From the NCBI GenBank assembly GCA_008828725.1, contig MEHQ01002109.1, forward strand, positions 16,924 through 80,923: a stretch of DNA of 64,000 bases. The letters run 5' to 3'. A model generated the notes under the pieces. The model saw nothing but the letters and a program-made list of their open reading frames with translations, had not been told where the DNA came from and did no database searches. The translations under genes were made by a program, and so were the position numbers. Origin of the DNA: Saccharina japonica. Taxonomy: Eukaryota; Sar; Phaeophyceae; Laminariales; Laminariaceae. The number at the start of each line of letters is the position of its first letter. Position 1 is the first letter of the stretch. Below are positions 1 to 10,120 of the stretch, one piece after another.

Positions 1-608
1 TAATTCATTCTTCACTCGTTCATTTTGATTTTTGAGTATCAGGTTTCTACACCGTAGGCATTACTCTAGCTACTGACTTTCATCACGGGGGCGTGTTAGC
101 ATATGGACGTTGAGATCCATACATAACTATTGTGATGTGCAGTCACTACCACTGATACGAGTATATGAGTATCTTAGTCTATATATTCGGGTTATTGCAA
201 TATGCGGATAGATTACGAGTTTGTCTTACTCGTAGTGCGCCACATTGTATGTCCCAAACATCTTCATCAGGAACGATGCTGAGAACGTTGCTAGAACGTT
301 ACTACATTCAGTATGTGTATGCTCGTACGGCTATAGCATCTCAAACGCTGCATACTCAAGGTGCACCCGTGGTCATTCCATGGGAAAACGAGCATTCCGG
401 CAGTGAGGGAATGAGGATATGTCCCTCAACATAGAGATGCAGGATGGGAGAATCTGTGTCGCAACGTCGACATGGGGCGGAATATCTTAGTAGACAGTGG
501 GATGGGAATAGTCGGGACTGAGCAGACAGTTGGATGGGAAACAGTCGGGACCAGGTCAATGATTCCTTGCCGTGGGATTGTGGAGGTTGGGAGTAAAAAA
601 TAACGACG
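1..608. other. No recognisable gene; short tandem duplication inside
   Basis: I see no coding region I can support. A 33-bp unit occurs twice at about 493-558 (core GACAGT, GATGGGAA, AGTCGGGAC), giving a small direct repeat. It lies just downstream, on the minus strand, of the broken transposase at 609-1088, so part of this stretch may be decayed remainder of that element. Confidence 0.4.
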
Positions 609-1088
609 TCACCGGGCGGGAAATCGCGGTCGGGAACGCAATATCACGTGGATTCCAGTTCCTGTACCGCACAGTTCCATGACAGGGCGTAGAATCTCAA
701 CCAGCTCGTTGAACGCTGGCTCCTCCATGCGATACTTCCTCCGGAAGCTCTTCTCAGCCGTCGAAGTCTGAACGTGATCGTCCCAGTGGAGAAGCTTGCG
801 CTACATCGCTGGAGCCCTCGTTTCAGGTGCAACCTCCTGGTGCGCTGCTACCCACGCCATCGTGGCGGCCACGGCTTCGTCTTCTTGCTGTTGTTGCTGC
901 AGTAGTACCAGGTAGTCAACCTGCCGCCGCCGCGCCTCTTAAAGCTCTCTGTCTTCCTCGCGCTCCTCCTCTTCTTCACGCTCTTCGCGCTCGTCGCGCT
1001 CCTGCCACCTCTTGCGACGCTGCTGCCTTGTCTCGCGACGCTCGTCATCTCGCTGGCACCGCTCCTCTTCGCGCTGTTCCTCCTCCAT
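609..1088 (-). pseudogene. PIF/Harbinger-type transposase, N-terminal fragment
   Basis: One minus-strand frame runs from an ATG at 1088 to a stop at 609 and is broken only by a TAA and a TAG. The first part is a charged Glu/Arg/Gln-rich coiled-coil-like region, followed by a QQQQQ stretch. The last third reads like the helical N-terminal region of PIF/Harbinger transposases: a SFRRKYRM motif, then FNELVEILRPVMEL. In that family such a segment precedes the DDE nuclease domain. The nuclease part is missing: the frame ends at 609 and what follows is not coding. I infer a dead, truncated transposase. The family call rests on the RM-x4-F-x2-LV-x2-LRP pattern, so moderate confidence; a related domesticated protein is the alternative. 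Confidence 0.55.
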
Positions 1089-1266
1089 CCTCTTCTAGGT
1101 TTCGTTGCTACTTGCACGTGCTCGTGGTTGCCCCCGACCCTGCCTTATCTTCGGGAAGACGCTCACTGTTTGGGTCCCTATCCGCATTCCTAGACGAGCC
1201 TGTCTACGTGCAGCTGTGGGTTGAATCTAGACGACCCCTATGTAGATTTCTTATAACTGCGCTGAG

Positions 1267-1444
1267 CAGGCGTATTTCGAGCCACGACAGCATGTCATGA
1301 ATCGTGATTTTGTTTTTTTAAGGAAATTGTAAGTCAATTGGCGCCATGAATCGTGAGGTTTTTGTCGTGAATCATGACAAAGAAAACATGATTCACGACA
1401 AAAACCTCACGAATGTTGTTTTTTTTCGTTCGTTAGAAATGGCC
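1267..1444 (+). mobile_element. Partial copy of the TCACGATTCGTGA foldback element
   Basis: This stretch matches 60624-60806 in the same orientation, including the CAGGCGTATTT start, several TCACGATTCGTGA-like palindromes and the terminal CGTTCGTTAG-AAATGGCC. It is the right end of the element that is complete at 60044-60807. Together with the neighbouring inverted piece its ends form a ~50-bp inverted repeat, so 1267-1502 can fold back on itself. Confidence 0.7.
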
Positions 1445-1453
1445 GTTAATAGA

Positions 1454-2047
1454 AACAAAATCACGATTCATGACATTTGTCGTGGCGCAAAATACGCCTG
1501 ATCAAGGCACTACGTAACCCGCCCGACACCAACGGTATCCGATGGCCGGTATAGGGGCATGTCAGGCCTTGCTTCGTACGCCGATTGTGGACAGCGAGCG
1601 GCTGCCTAAAGACACTACTGGGTGCGGGCTAACGAGCACGCTGTGGCCTCGAAACCTCGAGGAGGAGGAGACACAGCGTGAAGAAAAAGCAAAAATAATC
1701 TGAAAATCTCGTGGGCCAGGCAGAGCAGACGACATGCCAGCGCGGGCCTGGCCTGGCCGACGGCGCGTGAATTTGGAATATCACAGACCGTGTCGGGCCT
1801 CTGCCCATGGTTTGAATCACGGACAGGGTCGGGCGTGGTCGACCCGGCACGGCCTGGCCGTGACCTACCTGCGAGAGTCGGCCCACCCTTAAATACCGTT
1901 GGATTTGAAAATATCGTATTTTGACAATTTGAAAATATCACGAAACGTGACGAAAAAGCACCTATTTTGGTTAGGAAAGAAACATCACGAATCGTGATAT
2001 TTTGTCATGCCAAAACGTCACGAATCGGGATTTGTTTTCGGTCGTTA
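1454..2047 (-). mobile_element. Inverted partial copy of the same foldback element
   Basis: This is the reverse complement of roughly 60060-60660, with the GGCCAGGC-rich middle, the CACCTATTTT motif and the TCACGAATCGTGA palindromes in the same order. Its outer terminal repeat is cut short at about 2047, where it abuts the inverted terminal repeat of the DIRS-like element. Small open frames inside are not convincing as genes. Confidence 0.75.
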
Positions 2048-2238
2048 GGCCGACACTTATGGGATCGGAATTCAGAAATGATTTTTCAACACCTTCGCAG
2101 GCTTTTCCCCCCGGGTACGCTAAAAACTGTCCCCTATTATCTCAACGAGCCCTTGGTCAATTATCGAGAGGGATCTAGCGATATTAGCCGATTTCGCAGG
2201 CTGGAATTTCCAATGGATGGTCAACTCAGACCAATAGG
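2048..2238 (-). repeat. Inverted terminal repeat at the 3' end of the DIRS-like element
   Basis: This block is the reverse complement of 16604-16793 and 20690-20873, the outer ends of the two gag copies, at roughly 80-85% identity by eye. Within one family the 5' and 3' ends are therefore inverted relative to each other, which is the classic DIRS-1 arrangement. Confidence 0.7.
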
Positions 2239-2244
2239 CCCTTT

Positions 2245-2385
2245 TGTTTTGCTTATGAATCTGGAATTATTATTAGTATAAGTGTGGATCAAATCCACAC
2301 TTAAACTAGCACATATAAATACACATCCGATAAAGACTACTACATTCTACTGCAAAACCCTACCATACTTTAACCCCCCAGGGAA
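2245..2385 (-). repeat. Direct repeat, copy 1, with hairpin
   Basis: About 140 bp repeated in direct orientation at 2757-2895 (about 90% identical by eye). It contains a perfect hairpin, AAGTGTGGAT with the complementary arm ATCCACACTT and a CAA loop. The two copies flank the leader-like block 2399-2750 and could be the split direct repeats or internal complementary region seen in DIRS relatives. Confidence 0.7.
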
Positions 2386-2398
2386 GGGCGGGCGGGTT

Positions 2399-2750
2399 CT
2401 TCTTTCAACTGCCCGACCTTCCACTCAGTGCCAAACCCTTGCTCGTCAACACCACGAGTAGAGCCCCGTACTATTGCGGGAGATTGCAGTAAATAGGACC
2501 TACGGTAAACACAAAAACCTATATATTTACCGATTTTTACTAACCAAATTTGATCCTATTAACTATGGTCCACCGAAATAGATGGTCTTCTTCCTTCCTG
2601 CCTCAAACCTTCCCAGCCTCTGTCTCTCCAGCTCAACCAACTGCACCGCCATGATACGTACTTGATAAACCTTTCCCGATCCCCTCTTTCAATCATGCCA
2701 ACGATTCAATACCTCTCCACAAACCCCAGATTTCCTTCGTTCAATCTTGC
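2399..2750 (-). repeat. Copy of the gag-element leader inside the DIRS 3' region
   Basis: Matches 16268-16505 and 20350-20588, the leaders in front of the two gag copies, in the same orientation. Relative to those it carries about 105 extra bases near 2478-2583, which resemble a monomer of the AT-rich satellite (GTAAATA, CTATGGTCC). This shared block is the main evidence tying the gag copies to the DIRS polymerase copy. Confidence 0.7.
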
Positions 2751-2756
2751 ACTTTG

Positions 2757-2895
2757 TTTTGCTTATGAATCTGAAATTATTATCAGTATAAGTGCTGGAT
2801 ATGATCCACACTTAAACTAGCACTTATAAAAACACACCTGATATAGACTACTACATCTACTGCAAAACCCTACCATACTTTAAACCCCACCTTAA
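2757..2895 (-). repeat. Direct repeat, copy 2
   Basis: Second copy of the ~140-bp block at 2245-2385, lying immediately 3' (minus strand) of the recombinase gene. The hairpin is imperfect here (GTGCTGGAT against ATCCACAC). Confidence 0.7.
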
Positions 2896-2992
2896 TAACA
2901 GTCTCTACATTGTCTGTGTGAACTACCAACCCCATTATACGTGCCCTCCCACACTCATAAACCCCCCTTTACCCCACATTAATATTTTCTTC

Positions 2993-3898
2993 TTATCTAC
3001 CCCCTCCCCACTTAGTCCCTTGACCTGGTTGAATACCTCCCGCCACTGCGTTAGAAGCTAAAACCCTTGAAACCTTAACTTCCTCAGCTCTTGTCGCTCT
3101 TACGTACATCATAAAAATGTCACTCTTCCACCTCCCCTGACGTTGGATTTCCATTACCGAAACCCCACCTGCCGCAAGTGTCGTTGCTCCCCTAATCCTG
3201 CCCGAATGCAAAGCATACTCTCCTGGTGCTAACCCTTGTCTTCCCACTAAATCCCTTAAGGACACTGTGGCCTGATTACGAGTCCACACTCTCCAATTAC
3301 CCCCATCCACATATGTAGCAAGAAGATAACTGAAGTCCAGAACAGGATACATCATCATCAATTCGAGCATCACCTCAAAACCACCGACCTCACCCCTCAA
3401 ATGAGAAACCAACGGCGGCATACTATCCCAATTGAAATCAGTCGCCCCAACCACCGTTTTCTTGCGTGAAACACCTTCCCCGTACATCTTTTGGTTTCCT
3501 TTTGACCCTCTGAACAAAAGTTCCACCCGATCAGCGCAACGCCACAATTCAGGCTTTGATAACTGTGTCAACCCACAAAAAAAAGAAACATCTCCCCTCG
3601 TCAACCCAAAATCTTTGTGAACTTTTCCGTCGTTGTACGCAAACATCTCAGACGCACAGCCCAAAACAAAGTAGAAGACCGCTAACATCATCCACATGAC
3701 TTTGCCACCTTGCTCCCACTCTGGTACAGTTGTCAGTCCCTGTTTCAAAGTAACCCACGATATCGGACGCCTAATCCGTTGCGGTTTGCCCTTCAATGCA
3801 CTCTCCACCACAATGCCCGCCTTCACCGATTTCACGATAAAATGTTTCATCGGCAACTCTATCCCGACACGACGATGAAAATGCTGAACTGCGACCAA
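2993..3898 (-). pseudogene. DIRS-type tyrosine recombinase
   Basis: Open frame of 301 codons. Tyrosine recombinases of DIRS elements integrate the circular cDNA without a target duplication. The C-terminal half carries the family signature: HSGRIRGATTLAAGG supplies the H-x2-R box, followed by QRQGRWKSDIFMMYVR, whose Y is the nucleophile position. Near the N-terminal side, where relatives usually have R in an LLR-x-SE motif, the sequence reads VLGCASEMF, so the first catalytic arginine appears to be Cys. The HSLRIGG consensus has also drifted to HSGRIRG. The frame is open but probably inactive. It follows the RNase H region as expected for a DIRS element. The annotated start is simply the first usable codon; the true N-terminus probably lies upstream near 4000. 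Confidence 0.8.
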
Positions 3899-4026
3899 TT
3901 TCCCTTCAACCGTCGATGCTTTGTTTCCGCGCGAAAAGTACTAATGCGCCATATACTTCGCAATCTCTCTCGCTACCGCCTCATCACCCAACTGCACATA
4001 CAATTATACGCTTCTATGTACGGCAT

Positions 4027-4705
4027 CTAAACGCCACTGCGTCCACAAACGCCAGGCAGCTGTATAAGTGACATTTGTCGAAGGAGCCACTCAGACCGTC
4101 GACAAAGAGTCTGCAAGACTCCCGAACACGTCGTCCCACCACTCTTCCCCAAACTCGCCTCCTGCCAATCAACATGCGGGAAAAGAGAAGGCAAACGCGA
4201 ATTAATCGTTTGCCGAGACCACCTCGAAATGTCATCGGCCGCAACATTTTTTACCCCTGGAATATGCGCAGCTTCAAAACACCAACCAGCCTGTATTTCA
4301 ATTCTCCCAAAATATCGCACCAAAAAGAAAGCTCTCGGATCCCGTGTTCCCCCACACTTATTGACCCACATCACATCCGAAACGTTGTCGCCAAGCATAA
4401 CAACAGGCGCGCCCACAATATTTGATCGGTCTGACTTCTGCACCAGCATCACATAGGCTGTCATTACCATTGCCAACAACTTCAACACATTGATAGAAAT
4501 TTGCATTGTGCGCTTTGCATTTTGCACCCACCAATTACCTACGTTTCTCTTCAGTAGTTAAATCGTATCGCCACCAGATTCCTGTTTCGGCGCAGTAACC
4601 TCCGACTGCATTTAAAGTAGCATCCGACAACCAATGCCGTTCCGGAACCCATTGAGTGTGTTCGAAGAAAGATGAGTATAAAGAAACACCATCAACCAAA
4701 CCAGG
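4027..4705 (-). pseudogene. DIRS-type RNase H
   Basis: Follows the reverse transcriptase on the minus strand. A first part (about 4705-4540), read through the TAA that ends the preceding frame, carries HWLSDATLNAVGGYCAETG with the first catalytic Asp. After a frame change the second part (4527-4027) reads INVLKLLAMVMTAYVML, then VVMLGDNVSDVMWVN, then FEAAHIPGVKNVAADDISRW, all standard DIRS RNase H blocks. In relatives the second block is NVLELL, so the catalytic Glu is Lys here. At least one stop and one frameshift separate the parts; I read this as an inactivated domain. Some of the C-terminal tail (about 4250-4027) is unrecognised. Confidence 0.8.
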
Positions 4706-6291
4706 TTATCGTAAAGCCCATTTCCACCACTCCAAATCCGCATGAAACTCTTGGCCTAACAGTATAACCGTGCCCTTCGGGACCGCCGCCAATTGCGTGT
4801 CACCATCTTCTTGTTTCTCGTTCAGACCTACCATCAACAACGACCTCCAAACAAAGAAACGACCCGGCCTCACCACCTGGGCCACATGGCGCAACTTTCC
4901 TGTCAAACTCCACATCTCTTTTGCCGTTGCAGTCTTTCTCGTTGACGGCCACTTTGCAAAAGCTGTAACACCTTCTTGCGTTTTCTTGCCGGCAATTGTA
5001 TCCTCATTTTTTAGTATTAAGGTCAAACCTAATACTTCTTGACACACAGCCCAATCTGTCAATTTCCTTTGTGACAAAACGGGCACCGGATTATCGCTAG
5101 ACTTACCAAACATACTTAAATGATCTGAAATTGCGGAAAGTGTTGCTATAAATAGTCGACTCTCGTTTCCACGCTTGCATGCTTTTATTAATTCAGCATA
5201 TCGTCGACGTACATCTCAGCGTAAAGCTCCGCCTCTGGATTTCCTTGCAGTGTAGGTACAACAACAACTCCAGGAGGAGCACACTTTGCACTCCCCCCCT
5301 CTGCTGGTGCCCAAACTTTCACGTCCTTTGCTATCCTTCGCGCATCTGGTAAAACCACAGCTGTGTTAACGTCAGTATTTCGATGCGAATGAAGAATTGC
5401 CGCAGCCATCAAACCCCACCATCTAGGGGACGAACGCCACCCGAACGCCAACATGAAATCAATGACAATGTATTCCCCTACCACATATGAAAACTTAGGT
5501 GCCTTATCCCACTCGATGTGAACCCTTCTAAAAGCATCCTTCACATCAAGTTTTGATATGTAAATAGGCACTCCCGCGCCTACTTGCTCTCGGCGAGCGC
5601 ACGTTTGCGCAATGAAGCGGAATAAAACACCACCCAACTCACACATCAGCGCTTTGTCAAAGTCCGTATCTGAATTTACTCCTTGTCCTACTGTCAAATC
5701 CAAATTCACTCTTATTTTGTTCCGTTCATCTATCACGGCCAAAGGTGATATTCTCAGCCCACGAACCGTATGGGCTATTGACCGGTGTACCGGCAATACC
5801 CGACCACTCGCAATATCCTCCATAAGTCTGTCGAACAACAAGTCGCTATGCTGTAAAACGCTCGAATGATTCCCATAATGCAGTGCTGTGTCTAAATCAC
5901 CTCCTTCAATAACATCGACCGGCACTCCATGCCTAACAGCTTGCATTAAACGCTCCATGTCATGAAATCCTTTTGACCCGAAATGCTGCTCTATCAAGAT
6001 TGCATCACGATGAGCAGCCATCACTTCCCCGGCAAAAAACGCGGCAAGGTTTCCCGTCATACCATCACATATAAGGGCCACTTCTGTTGCAATGTCCGCA
6101 ATTATTTGCAATTTGATTAAAGCATCCGACCTTTCCACCATTTTGTGCGAAACATTTAAAGCATCATATATGTTTGTTTCTTCCACACAACGTGCCTTGT
6201 ATTCTGCCAGTTTCTTCTTTGACGCATGATAATCCTTCTGCAATTCCCTCATTCGCGCCGGAATATCACATTCCGACACCGTCTGATCCAT
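4706..6291 (-). pseudogene. DIRS-type reverse transcriptase
   Basis: The first open part (6291-5188, 367 codons from an ATG) has a helical N-terminal region, then ISKLDVKDAFRRVHIEWD (first catalytic Asp), LAFGWRSSPRWWGLM, and ends in EMYVDDMLN, the YVDD active-site box. A stop follows four codons after the second Asp. A neighbouring frame continues without interruption through LIKACKRGNESRLFIATLSA into the second open part (5113-4706), with WSLTGKLRHVAQVVRPGRFF and EFHADLEWWKWAL, the typical thumb/connection of DIRS polymerases. So a single frameshift right behind the active site splits the gene. Catalytic residues are otherwise intact. I chose the ATG at 6291 because it is the first in frame; an earlier start hidden by the hAT insertion is possible. 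Confidence 0.85.
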
Positions 6292-6380
6292 TTCCTCACG
6301 GTAACCATCACCCGAGCCGATACATCCGCGGTAATATTTGCAAATGGTATGTCATTATTTCCATTATTTAACAACAGCTC

Positions 6381-6388
6381 ATTAATAC
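6381..6388. repeat. 8-bp target-site duplication, left (ATTAATAC)
   Basis: Identical to 7937-7944 on the other side of the element at 6389-7936. Eight bases is the standard hAT duplication length, so the insertion happened after the DIRS-like element was already there. Confidence 0.95.
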
Positions 6389-6395
6389 CAGGGCT

Positions 6396-6720
6396 GTTCG
6401 CGGGTCAGGTCAAACCTCACGGGTCAGGTCGGGTCGGGTCGGGTCAGCTGACCCGACCCGACCCGCGAGAATTTTGAGATATCGGGTCATGACCCGTCCC
6501 GACCCGCGAAAATTTGAGATGCCGGGTCATGACCCGACCCGACCCGCGAAAATTTTGAGATGTCGGGTCATGACCCGACCCGACCCGCGAGATTTTGGAA
6601 ACCTCTTGACCCGACCTGACCCGACCCGTGAGATTTTAAAACCTCTTGATCCGACCCGACCTGACCCGTGAGAGTTTGAACACCTCCTGACCTGACCCGA
6701 CCCTACCCGCCAGATACCGA
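6396..6720. repeat. Left ACCCG-rich tandem array of the hAT element
   Basis: Tandem units of about 41 bp in the best part (6440-6600), each with the palindrome GGGTCATGACCC, a run of GACCC and an A/T-rich GCGAAAATTTTGAGAT linker. Units become irregular toward 6720. An inverted GGGTC/GACCC junction with a central AGCT sits near 6448. Confidence 0.9.
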
Positions 6721-7569
6721 TTGACCCGTGAGATACGGGTTTCACACGGGTTGGAACGACTGGACCCGTGATATTTCTCGCGGGTCAAACATAAACACTT
6801 GCAGGTCCAAACCTGTTGTAGTCGTTGGTCGTTCGTCCGTTGGTTGGGCCTTGGTCCCTCATAAGATTCCTAGAGTGTCGTGCTTCTTTGTGGTTTTTTG
6901 TACTTTTTTGCTATAGTTTTTGAATTTGTGGTGTGTGCTCCCGAAGATCTTCGTGAATAGAGAGAGAGGTAGACAGACCCAGACCCGCATCCCGCACATT
7001 GCCGTGCCTACCACGCCTTCTTCTCGGGTCGACCCGATAGCTCTGACCCAAGATGGCTTCTGCTTCCGCCCCGGAAAGCGGGAAGACTATGCCGCCTCCG
7101 GCGAGGGCAAGCGTACTAATTTGTTCATGTGTTTGTGGCATGCATCAAGGTACAACAGTTCATGCATGTCTGCCTTGTGTTGTTATTACTGCTGCCATTT
7201 TTTATCTTCTTGTACCCCGCATTGATTTGTGGCCTGGCTGTAGTGGGTTAGGAGGACGTGCGAGGATGGGATACTGCTGTGTCGTGTCATTTGGGCAGGA
7301 GTTCGCCAAAGGTATGCCTGGTATGTAGTACAAGGTGCCTGTTACACAACATGATGGTTCTGCACGCTATGATTTGCACTCGGGGTATCGGCACGACGGG
7401 AAGTGGTAAGTAAGGTTAAAAGTTTGGGACCCGCGCGGGTCCGACCCGCTGAGACGAGAGTGGCCCTCGGGCAGGAAGCGATAATATACAAACAAAACGG
7501 TCCTGCGGGCCGGATCCGCGGGTTCGACCCACGGGTCCGACCCGCGGGTCAACGGAAAACAACTCGCCG

Positions 7570-7930
7570 ATCATTCTGGCCCGACCCGTGAGTGACCCGT
7601 TTCTCGCGGGTCATGACCTTACCCGACCCGCGAAAATTTTGAGATGTCGGGTCATGACCCGACCCGACCCGCGAAAAAATGAGATACCGGGTCATGACCC
7701 GACCTGACCCGCGAAAATTTTGAGATGTCGGGTGATGACCCGACCCGACCCGCGACAGTTTGGAAACCTCTTGACCCGACCCGACCCGATCCGTCAGATT
7801 TTCAAACCTCTTGACCCGACCTGACCCGACCCGTGAGATTTTGAACACTTGCTGACCCGATCCGACCCGACCCGCGACATTTTGAATACCTCCTGACCCG
7901 ACCCGCGGGCCGGGTCATGACCCGCGAACA
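7570..7930. repeat. Right ACCCG-rich tandem array of the hAT element
   Basis: Same ~41-bp unit and same orientation as the left array, not its mirror image, ending directly in the right terminal inverted repeat. The region 7420-7560 carries looser GGGTC/GACCC repeats. Confidence 0.9.
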
Positions 7931-7936
7931 GCCCTG

Positions 7937-7944
7937 ATTAATAC
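7937..7944. repeat. 8-bp target-site duplication, right (ATTAATAC)
   Basis: Right-hand copy of the duplication flanking the hAT element. Confidence 0.95.
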
Positions 7945-8004
7945 CACAAAATCCGAACTACTGTAGCCCGTCCTTAATCCATTTTTACTGTACCAACCTT
8001 CCCA

Positions 8005-8456
8005 GCATAGTAATCAGTAATTATGGTTCATGTTTTCCTTGAGTTCTCTACTAACTTTCATTAAAGTCATACTAACATGGTTCATTTCCTCCTAGCCTTT
8101 CTTCACAACATGCAGTACATATCACCTCATATTATGGTGCTTTTTTTGTTTTGTACCCTTTGATCACGAACGGTAAACATAGTTCACTTTATATCATGGT
8201 CCAACCTTTCCTTTCTGGCCTTTCTTCATAATATTCAGTAAATATAATTTACCTCACACTATGGTCCTCCTTGATACTTGGAAAATAAATAAAACGTTAG
8301 GCTTATTTTATATCGTCCCTTCACAATAGTCAGTAAAGATAGTTCACTTAGTATTATGGTCCGTCTTTTCATCATGATCGGTGAACATAGTTCACTTTAT
8401 ATCATGGTCCATCCTTTCCTTTCTGGTATTTCTTCATAATATTCAGTAAATACAAG
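8005..8456. repeat. AT-rich degenerate satellite, segment 1
   Basis: Diverged repeats of roughly 60-75 bp. The shared cores are CAGTAAATATA-TTCAC and TATYATGGTCC, with linkers such as CTTCATAA and CTTGATACTTGG. ATGGTCC-like cores fall near 8020, 8078, 8136, 8197, 8262, 8355 and 8403. No coding capacity. The family resumes at 10121 and 13091, so later insertions have split one original array. Confidence 0.75.
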
Positions 8457-10120
8457 GTTTCCCTTTGGAGTGGTTGTAAGATGGGAGTTGCTGCTTGAAC
8501 GAACACAATGTTTGCTTGTAGTTGGGTTGGGACTAGGCTGCCACAGATTGCAGTTGTTTGGGGGGTTTAGTGTGGCCACAATGAGTAAAACATTTACCGT
8601 ACATTATCAACATATAGCCTACTCGTACATCAAACCGTCCAACTAAATACAGGCGACGCAAGAAAAGCATAGTCGTAGTAAAGTGCCCCCCACCCCCGTA
8701 CGCAGTACCTCAGCAGTAACAGAGCAGTAGTAACAAACAATACAGAGCGGCAACCTATATGCTGCGGTCGATGCCGGTCCAGGGACGAGTCGATAATATA
8801 TACACCTGTTTTTTTATCAGACCCTAAGACACAACGAAGACACACTCTGCCCTCGTACATAGGGGCGGTGTACGTATTGTATGATACTCGTACCTCAGAA
8901 CGCGCTTTTCGTACGGGTACGACTTTTGTTTACTTTCTAGGAGCAATATTATACAGAGGATTTTCTGTGAAATTCCTGAAAAACGCGTGCCTCTCGCGCA
9001 GAGTCGGGAAGTGCAAAAAACAGCAATCCATTCCAGCTGGGTGCACAAATGATTTTTCAGCTATCCTTCGGCGGTATGTATGATGTAGGTCAGGAACATT
9101 GTTTTTTTTTAGTTTTTTACATGTCGTACGTGGCGGATGATCAAAGCTAGCTACTCTGTACATACAGACAAACACACTCTTACAACAGCACATGGGAGCA
9201 GCAGCAGCAGCAGCAGCAAGCAGCAGCAGCAGTGGCAGCAGCAGCAAGCAGCAGCAGGCACAGGGAGAGCAGAGCACCAGGGTGTGACCCTGCTTCTTGC
9301 CCCAAGCTCTTGTTTTCCTGTGATAGTCTGTCTTGCGTTGATGTGCTTGAAAGTAAGCATACGTCCTGCTGTCCGCCTGCCATTGCTTACAAAAAAACGT
9401 AAGTAGTAGATGCCGCGTTCGCACGTCAAGGCAGATACTGAAACATGGCCCGCAGAAGAACAGCAGCAGTAGTAGCAGCAGTACAGCAGCAGCAGTGCTG
9501 CAGTACAGCAGCAGCAATACGCCATGAGCTCTTTCTGATAGCCTGTATGATGATATCTCTCTCTACGCTCTCAAAATTCCAGTTGTGCAGCTATACATGA
9601 CCTCTTCAACATGATAGTCTGTATGTAGGTGCCTCTCCGAGGTGGTGCTGTTCAAATGCCGGCTATCGAGCAACTATGTCATGATGGTTGCGCACCAAAG
9701 CACCCGCTGCTATACCGCCTGTCACTGTGCTGCTGTTGCTGCACGTAGCCCCCACGCCCGCAGCAAACTTACTTATGCATGCGCTATCGCAGCAGTTGTT
9801 GGTCGTGTGCTGCTGATGCACATCATCAGCGTTGGATAATGACCTGTATGGCGATGTCTGCGGCAATGCAGTTGGCGGCGAAGCGCTGCTCCTGTTCAAA
9901 TGCCAGCCATACTCTGCCGTGCCTTGTCGTCGCAGTGACAAACTGAAGTACGGACTATAGACTATTAATAATTGTAGTCGTGCTGCTGCCAGCAAAACGT
10001 GAAGAGCCAAAAGCTATTCCGAAGCTGTCAACCGAAAGTTGGGCCCTTTGTCACGAAGAAGAGCTGTCTTACGGTCCACTCGTAACGACCGACCCCGGTT
10101 GAGTTATATGTATATTTGTT
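8457..10120. other. Insertion in the satellite; no gene seen, two CAG-rich tracts
   Basis: The satellite breaks off inside a CAGTAAATA core and resumes near 10121, so this ~1.66 kb is foreign to the array. It contains imperfect CAG repeats at about 9193-9259 and 9458-9522. Open frames here are CAG translations or short and unlike known proteins. I found no terminal repeats or target duplication, so the type of insertion is unknown. Confidence 0.45.

Larger units (their letters stand above)
6389..7936. mobile_element. Complete non-autonomous hAT-superfamily element (1548 bp)
   Basis: Ends are perfect 18-bp inverted repeats, CAGGGCTGTTCGCGGGTC and its complement, flanked by the perfect 8-bp duplication ATTAATAC. 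CAGGG-type ends plus 8-bp duplications define hAT transposons. No transposase-length frame is present. Both subterminal regions are tandem arrays of ACCCG-rich DNA; only about 600 bp in the middle (6790-7410) is ordinary sequence. There an ATG in good context at 7053 opens a 91-codon frame beginning MASASAPESGKT, which could be the start of a lost transposase or a captured exon; I cannot decide. Movement would need a transposase supplied in trans. The preserved ends and duplication indicate a fairly recent insertion. Confidence 0.92.
2048..8004 (-). mobile_element. DIRS-like (tyrosine-recombinase) retroelement, degenerate, interrupted by a hAT insertion
   Basis: On the minus strand the order is reverse transcriptase, RNase H, tyrosine recombinase, then a 3' region with repeated blocks and an inverted terminal repeat. 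That order, with a tyrosine recombinase in place of an integrase, is diagnostic of DIRS/Ngaro/PAT retroelements. No gag is present in this copy; a gag probably of the same family lies at 14.5-16.2 and 18.7-20.3 kb. The upstream end is uncertain. After the hAT insertion (6389-7936) about 60 bp of apparently continuing sequence remains before AT-rich satellite begins near 8005. Frame breaks and lost catalytic residues mean this copy is dead. Confidence 0.8.

Noticed and set aside
6389-7936. ACCCG arrays as telomeric repeats
   Set aside because: They lie inside an element with exact terminal repeats and target duplication and have a 41-bp unit, so they are not telomeric.
8930-9525. Frames of 124-195 codons with Leu/Cys runs
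   Set aside because: Driven by CAG/CTG tracts; no recognisable domain outside the runs.
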